DNA from: a bacterium
GTDB taxonomy: Bacteria > Bacteroidota > Ignavibacteria > Kapaibacteriales > UBA7675
DNA length: 64,000 nt
Assembly: GCA_030430495.1 (NCBI GenBank)
Contig: JAUIKM010000010.1
Span: 82,342 to 146,341, forward strand
Direction: 5' to 3'
Position 1 is the first letter of the stretch. Each line of letters begins with the position of its first letter. Shown one piece after another: positions 47,712-57,383 of the stretch. A model generated the notes under the pieces. The model did not search any database. It was not told the origin of the DNA and saw only the letters and a list, made by a program, of their open reading frames with translations. A program made the position numbers and the translations under genes.

Positions 47712-48088
47712 GTAATAGCTGCACTCCCGGCATCACAGGTTAAAACCCGCCCAAAACACGTTCGGGATTCGTTCGTTGAATGCCACACGTCTTGCCAGAC
47801 TTTCAGTTGCAAATTTACATGTACCGGACAAATCGATTGCGTTTGCTTCGCTTCACCTTCCGCTATGTTTCTCGCCCGCTTGCGCAGAAAACCCTGCATA
47901 CCACTGGCTGTTTTTTTAATCTTCACATCCAACACGAACCGATCTCCGGCTCGTTTGCGATTGACCGCTGACGGGGTCGGCGTATTATCGGCTGCCAAAC
48001 GCCTCGCGGCCATGTTGGAGTATTCCGCACAGCCCATGCCCAGGAACGCAACAAACGCCGCTCCATTCACCTGACCTTCGCCCCGCAC
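47708..48088 (-). CDS. Hypothetical protein upstream of the immunity-like gene (possible toxin remnant)
   Basis: 126 residues from a GTG at 48088, overlapping the next gene by four bases. No known domain. It is Lys/Arg-rich in the middle (NRKRAGDRFVLDVKIKK, then FLRKRARNIAEGEAKQ) and ends without a recognised nuclease motif. The upstream frame is blocked by a stop just before the GTG, while the sequence before that stop still looks coding (ACETDKPPVFNIR). This suggests a truncated or interrupted larger gene. Confidence 0.3.
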   Translation of the reverse strand: MRGEGQVNGAAFVAFLGMGCAEYSNMAARRLAADNTPTPSAVNRKRAGDRFVLDVKIKKTASGMQGFLRKRARNIAEGEAKQTQSICPVHVNLQLKVWQDVWHSTNESRTCFGRVLTCDAGSAAIT

Positions 48089-48247
48089 TCAACGAATGTT
48101 GAACACGGGCGGCTTGTCCGTCTCGCAGGCTATGAGCGAGAACTGAACACACGGCGCTCGAATGTCGCAAACTTCAACACCGCGATTTTTCGTTCTTGCT
48201 CCGACTCGAAACGTCAAACCGAAAACCGTGAACCACCACGCGACGAC

Positions 48248-48316
48248 CGGCAACGCTCAACCCGCTGACAAACAAAAAGAAAAAGCAAGCCACGACCGCA
48301 GGGATGGGGCGAAGCG
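48248..48316 (-). repeat. Dispersed 3' element, copy E
   Basis: Minus strand: CGCTTCGCC, GGCTTGCTT, TTTCTTTTTGTTTGTC, then AGCGGGTTGAGCG. It lies 150 bases beyond the minus-strand stop at 48466, after the terminator, in the same orientation as that gene. Confidence 0.7.
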
Positions 48317-48383
48317 CCGGTTTGCTCAAGCAGGCGTTAACAACGACAATTCGAGCCAAAAAACAACTTAACCGAACAGCTTA

Positions 48384-48425
48384 AACAAAAACGGACCGGC
48401 CACATCGCGTGATGAGACCGGTCCG
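48384..48425 (-). terminator. Rho-independent terminator of the 48466 gene
   Basis: Stem CGGACCGG (48392-48399) / CCGGTCCG (48418-48425) with an inner CATC/GATG pairing; on the minus strand TTTTTGTTT follows. Confidence 0.85.
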
Positions 48426-48465
48426 CCTGAAACGTTAACCCAAATGCACGCAGTACAGTCTCGGC

Positions 48466-50844
48466 CTAGCGGGCACGGAGCGTCAACGGCAGGGCAAGCT
48501 GTGCCGAACCGGTGCGGACCTGCAGGAAGTATACGCCCTGCGCCAGATCCGACACGTCGATTTGCAGTTGATGCGATCCGGAGGGAAGCGCCCGCGATCC
48601 GATGTGTTTAACAGAATTGCCGTTCATATCCACTAAAACAAGTTCAACAGTTTCCGCCGCGGACAGGCCGATGCCGAGCGGAAATTGCGCGCCGACAATA
48701 TTGCCCTGCGGCAGCGAAGCCGTCAGACCGTTAAGCGATTTCTGCAGCTCGTGCACACTCGTGGGGTCCGGCTCCTCGCCGTTGCCGCGCAGCGCAACCG
48801 TCAACTGCGGATCGTCGACGGCATTGCTGCGGACAAGCAGCTGGCTGACAACCTCGCCGGCCGCCGCCGGATCGAATGAAACCGACACCGTCAGCGTTTC
48901 GCCGGGCTGAAGCGTAGCGGGAAGCTGCGATTCATTCGGCGCAACAATGCTGAAACCCATGTCGGCCGCCGTGGCGCCAAGTTCAAGCATCGCGACCTCA
49001 AGCGCCTCGCTGCCGACGGAAGAAATCACCACGTCCGAAGTCATCGAAGAACCGACCTCGACGTCGCCGAAATCGACGTCGTTGGTCGACAGTTCAATCT
49101 GAGCCTGGCCGGACGCCTCGACGCCCATGCCGGTGAGCGTCACAAGCACGGCCGATTTGTTCGGGTCGTTGGTGGAAATCAACAAATCGCTAAAAATTTC
49201 TTCCGCAACCGTGGGCGCAAATTCAATCGTGACCGTGATGGACTCGTCCTGCGCCAGCTCGACCGGCAGCGAGCCAAGATCGGGCGCCGTGATGCTTAAA
49301 CCCTTGCTTTCAGCGTCCAGGTCGAAGAATTCGATGCCCTGAATTTCAAGCGCGGCCGTCGAGAGCGAAGTCAGTTCCAGCGAGAGCGATTTGGATTTCC
49401 CCAGTTCGACATCGCCGAAGTCCAGCTCCTCCGTCTCCAGGCCCAGCGCGGGATCGTCGGGCACCGGCTCGCCCTGTTTAATGCGCCCCACAAAAGAGCT
49501 GAACTGAGAGTTTGTGTGCGGCAGGTTGACTTCGCCGCAAATCAGCGGATCGGAGAAATAGTTGCCGACGATAAAGACGTCGCCGTTCGGCGCCACGCCC
49601 ATGCCCAGGAAGTTGTCGTAAGCGGAACCGCCGCAGCCGGCATACCAGATCGGACTGCCGTCGGAGTTAAAATAGCCCGTCAGGATGTCGACGTCGCCGC
49701 GGCTCGTGATCGACTTAAAGCCGAAGTTCAACACGCCGCCGAAGCTGGTCGTAAGCCAGAATTTGCCGTCGGGTCCAGCTTTGATTGACGAGCCCTGTCC
49801 AAACCCGGCCTGGCCGTCCTTGCCGTTGCCGCCGATTTTCGTGGCAAAGTCAACATCGCCCTCCGGCGTAAAAGCGGCCACCACAATGTCAAAAGTGCCC
49901 GAGCCTTCCAGCACGGCCTGGTCGCCCACGTCGCAGGCGCTGCCGTTGAAATACCCGGAAACGATGATATTGCCGTTGTCCTGAATGTCCACATCGTCGA
50001 CGCTGTCGTTGGCGCCCGCTCCGATGCGGCGCACCCACTCAACCGTGCCGCCCGGAGTGACTTTCATCACAAAGCCGTCGAAGTCGCCTACCGCGGTCAA
50101 TGAGATGTCGCCGAAGCGGGCCGTTCCGCTGAACCAACCGACGACGTAAGCATTGCCGTCGGCATCGACGGCGACGTCATGTCCGCCTTCCGTTTCGCTG
50201 CCGCCGCAGCCGAGCGCCCACAGCACGCCGCCGTTGGCGTCGTATTTAACCAGGAAAATATCGTCATTGTCGCCGTTGCCGCTGATATTGCGGCCGCCGA
50301 AGGTGGCCGATCCGACAAACAGGCCGGTCACGAAGATATTCCCGGCCGGGTCGAGCGCGACGCCGTTGGACCAGTCGCGGCCGGAACCGCCGCCGGAGCG
50401 CGCCCACACAACGGAGCCGTTGGAATTGTACTTGACGACAGTCGCATCATTCCCGCCCACGGCATTCAGCGTGGCGCTGCCGATGCGCGATTGCCCATCG
50501 ATGCGCCCGGCGCAAAAGACATTGCCCGAAGCGTCGGTTGTAATATCGCGTCCGCCGTCCCAACCGGCGCTCTCCGACTGCGCGGCCCACTGCAGGCGAC
50601 CGAGCCCGTCGTACTTGACCAGGAACATATCGCCTGTACCGCCGCCTGTCAGCGTTTGCGTGCCGAGATTGAGCGGCCCGCCGAAGTAACCCGTGACATA
50701 AAAGTTACCCGAAGCATCGCTGTGGGCGGCGTTGGCAAATTGAGCGTTGGCCTTCAATTGTTTAATCCAATCGACGTCCTGGGCCCGGGTCGACACCGTC
50801 GAAACCGCAAAAAGCGCCAGAATAATGAAGTAAAAAGTTCTCAT
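48466..50844 (-). CDS. Secreted SBBP beta-propeller / choice-of-anchor-D protein with T9SS-type C-terminus (unit 1)
   Basis: 792 residues from an ATG at 50844 with GGAG upstream. A signal peptide ends SRAQ-like at about 21 (STVSTRAQ). Repeated propeller blades (each DxxGNxFVTGxFxG and DxFLVKYD) fill about 25-455. Two choice-of-anchor-D repeats (LDFGDVELGKSKSLSLEL; VDFGDVEVGSSM) lie at about 470-690. A C-terminal sorting-like domain (VELVLVDMNGNSVKHIGSR, LAQGVYFLQVRTG) follows. Probably exported by T9SS and surface-held. Divergent from the helical protein at 51169; close paralogue of 53026-55389. Confidence 0.85.
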   Translation of the reverse strand: MRTFYFIILALFAVSTVSTRAQDVDWIKQLKANAQFANAAHSDASGNFYVTGYFGGPLNLGTQTLTGGGTGDMFLVKYDGLGRLQWAAQSESAGWDGGRDITTDASGNVFCAGRIDGQSRIGSATLNAVGGNDATVVKYNSNGSVVWARSGGGSGRDWSNGVALDPAGNIFVTGLFVGSATFGGRNISGNGDNDDIFLVKYDANGGVLWALGCGGSETEGGHDVAVDADGNAYVVGWFSGTARFGDISLTAVGDFDGFVMKVTPGGTVEWVRRIGAGANDSVDDVDIQDNGNIIVSGYFNGSACDVGDQAVLEGSGTFDIVVAAFTPEGDVDFATKIGGNGKDGQAGFGQGSSIKAGPDGKFWLTTSFGGVLNFGFKSITSRGDVDILTGYFNSDGSPIWYAGCGGSAYDNFLGMGVAPNGDVFIVGNYFSDPLICGEVNLPHTNSQFSSFVGRIKQGEPVPDDPALGLETEELDFGDVELGKSKSLSLELTSLSTAALEIQGIEFFDLDAESKGLSITAPDLGSLPVELAQDESITVTIEFAPTVAEEIFSDLLISTNDPNKSAVLVTLTGMGVEASGQAQIELSTNDVDFGDVEVGSSMTSDVVISSVGSEALEVAMLELGATAADMGFSIVAPNESQLPATLQPGETLTVSVSFDPAAAGEVVSQLLVRSNAVDDPQLTVALRGNGEEPDPTSVHELQKSLNGLTASLPQGNIVGAQFPLGIGLSAAETVELVLVDMNGNSVKHIGSRALPSGSHQLQIDVSDLAQGVYFLQVRTGSAQLALPLTLRAR

Positions 50845-51168
50845 GGATACACCATCTCCAAAACGGTACACTTACAGTCGTTAACTGCGTTCATAGTTAA
50901 TTACTCCGCCAGGTTAAGTGCAGAGCACACGGCCCCGCACTCGAGCCGGCGGGTTCTGCGTTGAACAGAAAATTGTAGCCCCGGGTGTGAAAACCGGCCG
51001 TCGCACGTCAGCATTCACGCCGATGTGAGTTCCGGTTTAATTGGAAACATGGTGACATTCACGTCGATAAAAAGTCACAGTGATGCGCGCGTAACAAATT
51101 CAAATGAACGCGATTCCGGTTTAACCGTGATTAAACGTCAATTCCGACATCTTCCAGGTATGAAGTCC
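50845..51168. promoter_or_regulatory. Divergent intergenic region of unit 1
   Basis: 324 bases between the divergent starts, so both promoters must lie here. A box reading GCCCCGGGTGTG (about 50979) recalls GCCCCGGCGTGTG at about 55505 in unit 2, and both are followed by a GTCGCAC- or ATCGCAC-like stretch. Similarity beyond that is weak; not tested. Confidence 0.35.
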
Positions 51169-52803
51169 ATGCAAAAACGCGACCATTTGTTCGATTTAAT
51201 TCACGCCATGAGCAAGGCGGAGAAGCGAATTTTCAAGTTGCGCACGCAACGGCAGGGTGAAAAGAACAAGTATATCGAACTGTTTGACAAATTGGCGGCG
51301 ATGGATCACTACGACGAAAAAACACTGCTGGCCGGCATCGGCGACAGCTATATCACGCGCCACCTGCGCCAGGCCAAACTCTACCTCCGCAAGTCGATCC
51401 TGCGCGTTTTAAGCGACATGCATATCCACACCAACAAACTCTACGAGACGGATATGCTGCTCGGGGAGGCTGCCATGCTGCAGCACAAAATGCTCTACGA
51501 CCAGCAGTACGACGCGCTGCTGAAAGCCGAACGCAAAGCGCGCGACAACGGCGCAGTGCTCGACGCCATGCGCAGTCTGACCAAACAAATGTCCGTCATG
51601 CCCTTTATCTACAGCGATAAGGACAAGATCGAACAATCGATCGACCAGCGCTACGAGGACCTCCGGAATATCATGGGCGAAGTTCAGGCCCTGATCGACT
51701 ATCGCTGGATCCAGGCCAGAATGTCCGTCATGCTCGATACCGTCGGCACGCCGCGCGACGCAGCCGATCTGGACAAATACCACGACCTGATGCGGCACCC
51801 GCGCATGCAGAACCCCGACCATCTGGACAACCCGCTTTGCCGAGTTTTACATTGTGACGTTACCTACAACTACAGTCTGATCACCAAAAACTGGGCGGCG
51901 GCGGAACGCGCGGCCAGGGGCCAGGTGGAAGTCGCCATGACGCGCCAGGCATTTGAACATCTGCTGCCGCGTTTTCTTGTGCGTCAATCGCAGGTGTATA
52001 TGTCCCTGCTGGACTATGTGAAGTTTAACGAGTTAAAACAGCGGGCATTTGCGATCAACTCCGGAGCCATGCCGTTGCCGCGCGACACCCGCCACCTGTT
52101 CAACATGTTTAACGTGCAACTGCTCTCGCACTGCGGTCGTTTTGACGACGCCTACGAAGCCTGCCGCACTACTGCGCAGGAGATGCTGGATGTACCGCCC
52201 TCAATTACGCGCGGCATGGAAATCACGGCCTACTACCACTTTTTCTATGCCTGTTTCGGTGCCGGACACTTCAAGGAAGCACTGGACTGGCTGCGACGCA
52301 TCACGGAATATCCGGAACAGGAAATGCGCACGGACATCGGCTGTTTTGCGCACATCGCCAAATTGATCACGCATTTTGAACTGGGAGACATGGATGCAAT
52401 GGACTACATCCTGCGCTCCTGTTACCGCCACCTGAGCCGCAAAAAACGCATCTTTTTCATTGAATCACTGGTGATGGATTTTATCTCCGAGTTAAACTAC
52501 CTGACCACGCCGGGCAACCTGACGCAGCTGTTCCGCCGCTATCGCGAAAAACTGCAGACGATTCGCGACAACCAGACTGAAAACGCGATTATGGGCCTGT
52601 TTCACCTGGATTGCTGGCTTGCTTCCAAGATTGAAAAGCGCCCCTTCCCCGCTCTGGTGCGGGAAATGGCGGGTAAACGACGGGCATTTCACCTGATGAG
52701 TTACGACAGAGAAACATGCGTTCATCCCATGCCGGATAAAACACCGTCCGACGAAACTTTAAACCGGGAGCCAGCCCTGAACGGCTCAACTGCAAAGAGC
52801 TGA
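51169..52803 (+). CDS. All-helical MQK-family protein (unit 1)
   Basis: 544 residues. The ATG at 51169 (MQKRDHLFDLIHAMSKAEKR) is chosen by alignment with the paralogue at 55695, where both begin MQK; upstream Met codons are not conserved. The chain is helical with TPR-like spacing and no membrane segment or signal, so cytoplasmic. Shared landmarks with the unit 2 protein include HLRQAKLYLRKSILRVL, DYRWIQARMSVMLDTVGTPR, AYNYxMV-like blocks and HIAKLITHFELGDMDAMDYI. No catalytic motif. Divergently transcribed from the secreted propeller gene, suggesting paired function or regulation. Function unknown. Confidence 0.75.
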   Translation: MQKRDHLFDLIHAMSKAEKRIFKLRTQRQGEKNKYIELFDKLAAMDHYDEKTLLAGIGDSYITRHLRQAKLYLRKSILRVLSDMHIHTNKLYETDMLLGEAAMLQHKMLYDQQYDALLKAERKARDNGAVLDAMRSLTKQMSVMPFIYSDKDKIEQSIDQRYEDLRNIMGEVQALIDYRWIQARMSVMLDTVGTPRDAADLDKYHDLMRHPRMQNPDHLDNPLCRVLHCDVTYNYSLITKNWAAAERAARGQVEVAMTRQAFEHLLPRFLVRQSQVYMSLLDYVKFNELKQRAFAINSGAMPLPRDTRHLFNMFNVQLLSHCGRFDDAYEACRTTAQEMLDVPPSITRGMEITAYYHFFYACFGAGHFKEALDWLRRITEYPEQEMRTDIGCFAHIAKLITHFELGDMDAMDYILRSCYRHLSRKKRIFFIESLVMDFISELNYLTTPGNLTQLFRRYREKLQTIRDNQTENAIMGLFHLDCWLASKIEKRPFPALVREMAGKRRAFHLMSYDRETCVHPMPDKTPSDETLNREPALNGSTAKS

Positions 52804-52896
52804 TTCATCTCCACTTAAACACAGATACCGCTGATAAATCCGCTTTTGTTTGTCGTGCAGTTGTCAACTTCAGGTCAGTCGCCGCGGCAAACTGTT

Positions 52897-52943
52897 TAAA
52901 AAGTGCAAGAGCCGTTCGCCAGAAACCGGCGAACAGCTCTTGC
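52897..52943 (-). terminator. Rho-independent terminator of the 53026 gene
   Basis: Stem GCAAGAGCCGTTCGCC (52905-52920) / GGCGAACAGCTCTTGC (52928-52943), 15 of 16 paired; on the minus strand CTTTTT follows. It also faces the end of unit 1. Confidence 0.85.
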
Positions 52944-53025
52944 CGAGACGCAGTTGGATACCAAAGTCCCCCGATTCGCTCAGGCCGCCGGCAGATACAC
53001 CCCGGACAGCGGCAAATCGGAAATG

Positions 53026-55389
53026 TTAATCAAGCGAATGCATAAGGGGCACAGTCACCGGGATGCCCGCCCCCTGCACACGCAGGAAGTAGACGCCCCG
53101 CGGCAATTCACTCAATTCGACCTCTTCAACCGCGCGCCCGGCCGGCAGTTGTTTTACCGCAAGTTGTTTAACTACCTTGCCGGAAAGATCGACAATTGTC
53201 ATGCGCACGGTCGCGGCGCGCTCGAGGTCGAGCATCAGGTTAAGTCGCCTGTTCACAACGTTGCCGCCGAACTGCAATTCCGCCGTCAGCCCCGCCTGCC
53301 GGCGGACTTCCTCGTCCACCGAAGTCGTCTCGTCGACGCCCTCGCCCGAAAGCGCGATGCTCGAGACCGTCGGGTTCACAGCATTCGAGACGATCGTCAG
53401 TTCGTTCGTCACCGCGCCCGGAGCAGCCGGCGCGAATTCAACCGCGATCGTCAGTGTCTGCCCGCCCGAGAGCGTGATCGGCAGTTCGTCCGCGGTGGGC
53501 GATACAAGCGTAAATCCCTGCGCCGCGGCGTTGCCGCCAAAGTTCAGCTCGCTGATGATCAGCGGCGTGACCTGACTGCCGGAAGTTATCGTGCCGCTCA
53601 GCGTGGCGCTCATGCCCACAGCAACGCCGCCGAACATCATCTCCGGCGTGTCAAGTCCCAGCACCGCGCCGCCGGAAGCCTCCGTGCCGGTTCCGCGCAG
53701 GTCGACCAGAATAAAAGCCTGCTGCTCGTCGTTGCAGGTGATTGAGATGTCGCTCTCGACTTCGCCCGCGGCGGCCGGCGTGAATTCAACCTGAATGGTC
53801 ATTGACTCGCCTTTGGCCAGCGTAGCCGCGCCGCCGCCGACAATCTTGAAACCTTTGGACTCGGCGTCGGGGTCAAAGTGATCCAGACCGTAGATCTCCA
53901 GCACTTCATCGCCGACGGACTCCACCACGATGTTCATCGTTTTCGGCGTGCCCTGCGGCACGTCGCCGAAGTCCAGCAGCGTCGTGCTCACTTCGATTGT
54001 CGCCGGCTCCGGCACAAAGTCCGTCGTCAGACGCGCCACAAACGTCCCCATGATCGGCGGCGTATATGCAAAGCTGTACTCGCCGCAGGTGAGCGTCTCG
54101 GAAAAGAAATTGCCGACGATAAACACTTCGCCGTTCTGGTCGGCGCCCGCGCCGATGAACTGCTCTTCTTCCGGCCCGCCGCAGGTAAAAACCCAGTCGG
54201 CGCTGCCGTCGGCCCTGAAGCTGCCGGTAAAGATATCCACGTCGCCGATGGCCGTGCGGCTCTCGCCGCCGAAGTCGGCCGTGCCGGCAAAGCTGCTCGT
54301 CAGGATAAATCCACCGTCGGCCGCCGCGTCGAGCGCCAGGCTCTGGCCGAAATTGGCCGTGCCGTCGTCGCCGGGGCCGCCGTAGGAATAGGCCGAAACC
54401 AGCGTGCCGTCGGGCGCAAAGGTCGCCACAAACAGATCGGCCACGCCTTGGCCGCTCAGCGTCGCAGCGCCGGCTACGTCACAAGTGGGACCGGTGAAGT
54501 ATCCCGCCACGGCGATGTTGCCGTTGTCCAGCAGCGCAACGCTCTCAGCCACATCCTGGTCGGATCCACCGATCGTTTTCATCCATCCGATGCTGCCGTC
54601 GGCATTGATTTTTGCAAAAAAGCAGTCGGAGCTGCCGGCCGAGCTGAGCGCCTGGCCGAACATGTTCGCCGCGCCGTTGTAGTTGCCGCAGACGTAGGCA
54701 TTGCCCGCGGCGTCCGTTACCACGTCGTAGCCGTTGTCTTCCGCACTGCCGCCGCCGGCCAGCGCCCACAGCAGGTCTCCGTCGCCGTTGTACTTCAACA
54801 GAAAGGCGTCGTTGCCTCCCCCGCCGCCCAGCGTCTCACCGCCGGCGACCGCCGGACCGACAAACTGGCCGACGACCCAGACGTTGCCCTGGGCGTCTAC
54901 GGCAATGCCGTTGCCCCAGTCGAGGTCGCCGCCGCCGATGCTGCGCACCCACAGCGGGTTGCCGTCTTTGTCGTATTTGGCCGTGTAAACATCGTTGGAT
55001 CCAACGGCGGTCAGCGTGGCGCCGGCGATGTCCGCATTGCCGTCATAGCGGCCCGTCCAGTAGACGTTGCCGTCGTCGTCGGTCGCCACAGCGCGACCGC
55101 CGTCCCAGCCGTCGCTGGTAGATTCTACGGCCCAGTCGAGGTCGCCGTCCGGCGTAAACTTGAGCAGGAAAGCATCGCCGAAACCGGAGCCGTTCAGTTG
55201 AGTGTCGTCAACGAGCATCGGACCGCCGAAAAATCCAGTGGCGTAGCAGTTGCCGTCCTTGTCCACATGTGCCGCATTGGAAACCTGGCCGCCGCCGGCG
55301 ATCAGCTGCCGCGCCCATTCCACATTTTGTGCCGAGGCTGGAATGGCTGCGAAGCAGATAGCTGCACAGAAAAGGTAAAACTTCTTCAT
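53026..55389 (-). CDS. Secreted SBBP beta-propeller / choice-of-anchor-D protein with T9SS-type C-terminus (unit 2)
   Basis: 787 residues. Signal peptide MKKFYLFCAAICFAAIPASA then Q. Propeller blades (DGNCYATGFFGG, DAQGNVWVVGQFVG, DAAGNAYVCGNYNG and others) occupy about 22-450. Two choice-of-anchor-D repeats follow (LDFGDVPQGTPKTMNIVVE; MMFGGVAVGMSATLSG). A C-terminal sorting-like domain ends the protein (VDLSGKVVKQL, LPRGVYFLRVQG). GGAG lies before the ATG. Same architecture, blade order and C-terminus as 48466-50844, so a recent-to-moderately diverged duplicate. Confidence 0.86.
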   Translation of the reverse strand: MKKFYLFCAAICFAAIPASAQNVEWARQLIAGGGQVSNAAHVDKDGNCYATGFFGGPMLVDDTQLNGSGFGDAFLLKFTPDGDLDWAVESTSDGWDGGRAVATDDDGNVYWTGRYDGNADIAGATLTAVGSNDVYTAKYDKDGNPLWVRSIGGGDLDWGNGIAVDAQGNVWVVGQFVGPAVAGGETLGGGGGNDAFLLKYNGDGDLLWALAGGGSAEDNGYDVVTDAAGNAYVCGNYNGAANMFGQALSSAGSSDCFFAKINADGSIGWMKTIGGSDQDVAESVALLDNGNIAVAGYFTGPTCDVAGAATLSGQGVADLFVATFAPDGTLVSAYSYGGPGDDGTANFGQSLALDAAADGGFILTSSFAGTADFGGESRTAIGDVDIFTGSFRADGSADWVFTCGGPEEEQFIGAGADQNGEVFIVGNFFSETLTCGEYSFAYTPPIMGTFVARLTTDFVPEPATIEVSTTLLDFGDVPQGTPKTMNIVVESVGDEVLEIYGLDHFDPDAESKGFKIVGGGAATLAKGESMTIQVEFTPAAAGEVESDISITCNDEQQAFILVDLRGTGTEASGGAVLGLDTPEMMFGGVAVGMSATLSGTITSGSQVTPLIISELNFGGNAAAQGFTLVSPTADELPITLSGGQTLTIAVEFAPAAPGAVTNELTIVSNAVNPTVSSIALSGEGVDETTSVDEEVRRQAGLTAELQFGGNVVNRRLNLMLDLERAATVRMTIVDLSGKVVKQLAVKQLPAGRAVEEVELSELPRGVYFLRVQGAGIPVTVPLMHSLD

Positions 55390-55694
55390 GTCCTGATCAT
55401 CTCCAATTCAAAAATTGACTGAAGCGCCGCCAATCCCGCACAGGCCGGGCACTCCCTCCGCCTGCCTTGCCCCGGAAACCATGCGATGCCGAATGTTGGT
55501 ACTAAGCCCCGGCGTGTGTTGCATCGCACCGTCCGATAACTGGGACGCCATTGATATCGAGAATGAAAACGAAGTTAGGTGAGAGTCGCGGCGTCAAAAA
55601 GAAGCAATTGCGAACATGTCACTAGTTCAAATAGCTGTAAATACCGCTTTTGCACTATATTCGGGCTTTCAGGCTACAATGCTGTAATAAACCC
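55390..55694. promoter_or_regulatory. Divergent intergenic region of unit 2
   Basis: 305 bases, almost the same length as in unit 1. The 80 bases before 55695 are AT-rich. It shares the GCCCCGG-GTGTG box with unit 1 (about 55505) in a similar place; otherwise no extended identity is evident. Confidence 0.35.
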
Positions 55695-57350
55695 ATGCAA
55701 AAAAGCGAACGACTATTCGACCTGATCCACTCGATGACCAAGGCCGAAAAACGGGCGTTCAAACTGCGCGCCCAGCGCAACGGCGAACGCAACCGCTACA
55801 TCGATCTCTTCGATGTTCTCGCCGCCATGCCCGCCTACGATGAAGAGGAGTTAAAAAGCCGCATCAGGGACGAGGGCACCCGCAAGAACCTGCGCCAGGC
55901 CAAGCACTACCTCAAAAATGCCGTCCTGCGCTGCCTGACCGAACTGCGCGTGTACCAGGATTCCCTGCGCCAGGCCGACACCATGCTCAGCACAGCCTCC
56001 ATGCTGCACGAGCGCCAGATGCACGACCTGGAATACGACATTCTGTGCAAAGCCGAGAAAATGGCGCGCACCAACGGCAATGAGTTAACCGCCCTGCGCA
56101 GCCGTATGCTGCAGATGACCGTCCTGCCGATCATCGAAGGCGACGCCGAGGTGCTGCGCGCCTCGCTGGACACCAGCTACCAGGCCATGAAACACGATCT
56201 GGATCGCATTCGCACCATGGTCGACTATCGCTGGGTGCAGTCCGCCATCGTCATTCTGTTCGACACCATCGGCACGCCGCGCACCGAGCCGGAGATGCAG
56301 GAATTCCACAGCGTGGCGCGCCACCCGAGTATGCTGCACGCGCGCTTTCTGGACAATCCGCAGAACGCCGTTCTGTACTACGACGCCGCCTACAACTACC
56401 ACATGGTGATGCGCAATTTTGCTGCGGCCGAACAAAGCTCCATCCTTATGCTCAACGCTATCAAGGGCAACGGTTACTACGACATCATGCGGTCGCGCTG
56501 CCTGCTGCGCCTGGCGCAGGCCTGTTCTTCCATGCTGGATTACGAAAAGTTTTCGCGGTGCTGGACGGACGCCCTGTTTTCCGAGGAAGGCCCGCCGGAT
56601 AAACATTTGCTCAATGAAACACACCACTTATTTGATGTCTTTCACATTAAACTTTTATCGCGCCTGGGGCGCTTTAATGACGCCTATGAAGTGTATAAAC
56701 GCGCGCCGAAAAATATTGGCAATCTCGCCATGGGCAAGGCCGAGACAGCGTTTTCAATCTACGCCTATTTCTACGTCTGTTTTGGATGCGGACAGTACAA
56801 CGAGGCGTTTGAATGGCTGCAGAAAATCACGGACGACCCCGGCATGAACGGACGCAACGACATTGCCGGATTCGCACACATCGCCAAACTGATCACGCAC
56901 TACGAACTGGGCGACATTTCCGCGATGGACTACATTCTGCGCTCGACGTACCGTTTTCTGCGTTCGCGCAGCAGCATTTACAAACTGGAAGACTTGGTGT
57001 TGAAGTTTATCACCAGTTTAACAAGCGTGCGCACGCCGGATGAGTTAACCGGACGTTTTCGCGGCGCGCTGGAGAAACTGCGCAGCATCTCGGACGATCC
57101 GTTTGAGATGCGCATCCTCGATTTGTTCGAACTCCGGGAATGGCTGCAATCCAGGATCGAGCGGCGTCCATTTGCCGAAGTCGTCCGTGCATCCGCCGCG
57201 GTCAAGCGCGCCCGCCACCAGCGCGAATACGAGGAAAACATGGCCCGCATGCGTCGTCCCGACGGCAGCATCGGCCTGTTCGACCACCTGCACACACAGG
57301 ACGATATAGAGGCGGCTATGAAAGACCAGAAGGCCCTGAGCAGCAGTTAA
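55695..57350 (+). CDS. All-helical MQK-family protein (unit 2)
   Basis: 551 residues from the ATG at 55695 (MQKSERLFDLIHSMTKAEKR), aligned with the unit 1 start; an upstream ATG at 55650 is not conserved. Helical TPR-like solenoid with AKHYLKNAVLRCLTELRVY, LQMTVLPIIEGDAEVLRASLD, DTIGTPRTEPE and GFAHIAKLITHYELGDISAM. No signal peptide or membrane helix. Similarity to the 51169 product runs over the whole length. The C-terminus is more variable (REYEENMARMRRPDGSIG). Divergent from the propeller gene at 55389. Element C and a terminator follow. Function unknown. Confidence 0.77.
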   Translation: MQKSERLFDLIHSMTKAEKRAFKLRAQRNGERNRYIDLFDVLAAMPAYDEEELKSRIRDEGTRKNLRQAKHYLKNAVLRCLTELRVYQDSLRQADTMLSTASMLHERQMHDLEYDILCKAEKMARTNGNELTALRSRMLQMTVLPIIEGDAEVLRASLDTSYQAMKHDLDRIRTMVDYRWVQSAIVILFDTIGTPRTEPEMQEFHSVARHPSMLHARFLDNPQNAVLYYDAAYNYHMVMRNFAAAEQSSILMLNAIKGNGYYDIMRSRCLLRLAQACSSMLDYEKFSRCWTDALFSEEGPPDKHLLNETHHLFDVFHIKLLSRLGRFNDAYEVYKRAPKNIGNLAMGKAETAFSIYAYFYVCFGCGQYNEAFEWLQKITDDPGMNGRNDIAGFAHIAKLITHYELGDISAMDYILRSTYRFLRSRSSIYKLEDLVLKFITSLTSVRTPDELTGRFRGALEKLRSISDDPFEMRILDLFELREWLQSRIERRPFAEVVRASAAVKRARHQREYEENMARMRRPDGSIGLFDHLHTQDDIEAAMKDQKALSSS

Positions 57351-57383
57351 ACGGAATACATGGCTGTACCAGACGGGCTTGAA

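Larger units (their letters stand above)
48089..48465. other. Intergenic region with terminator and element E
   Basis: 377 bases. It contains the terminator of the propeller gene (48384-48425) and dispersed element copy E (48248-48316). Nothing else is supported. Confidence 0.6.
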
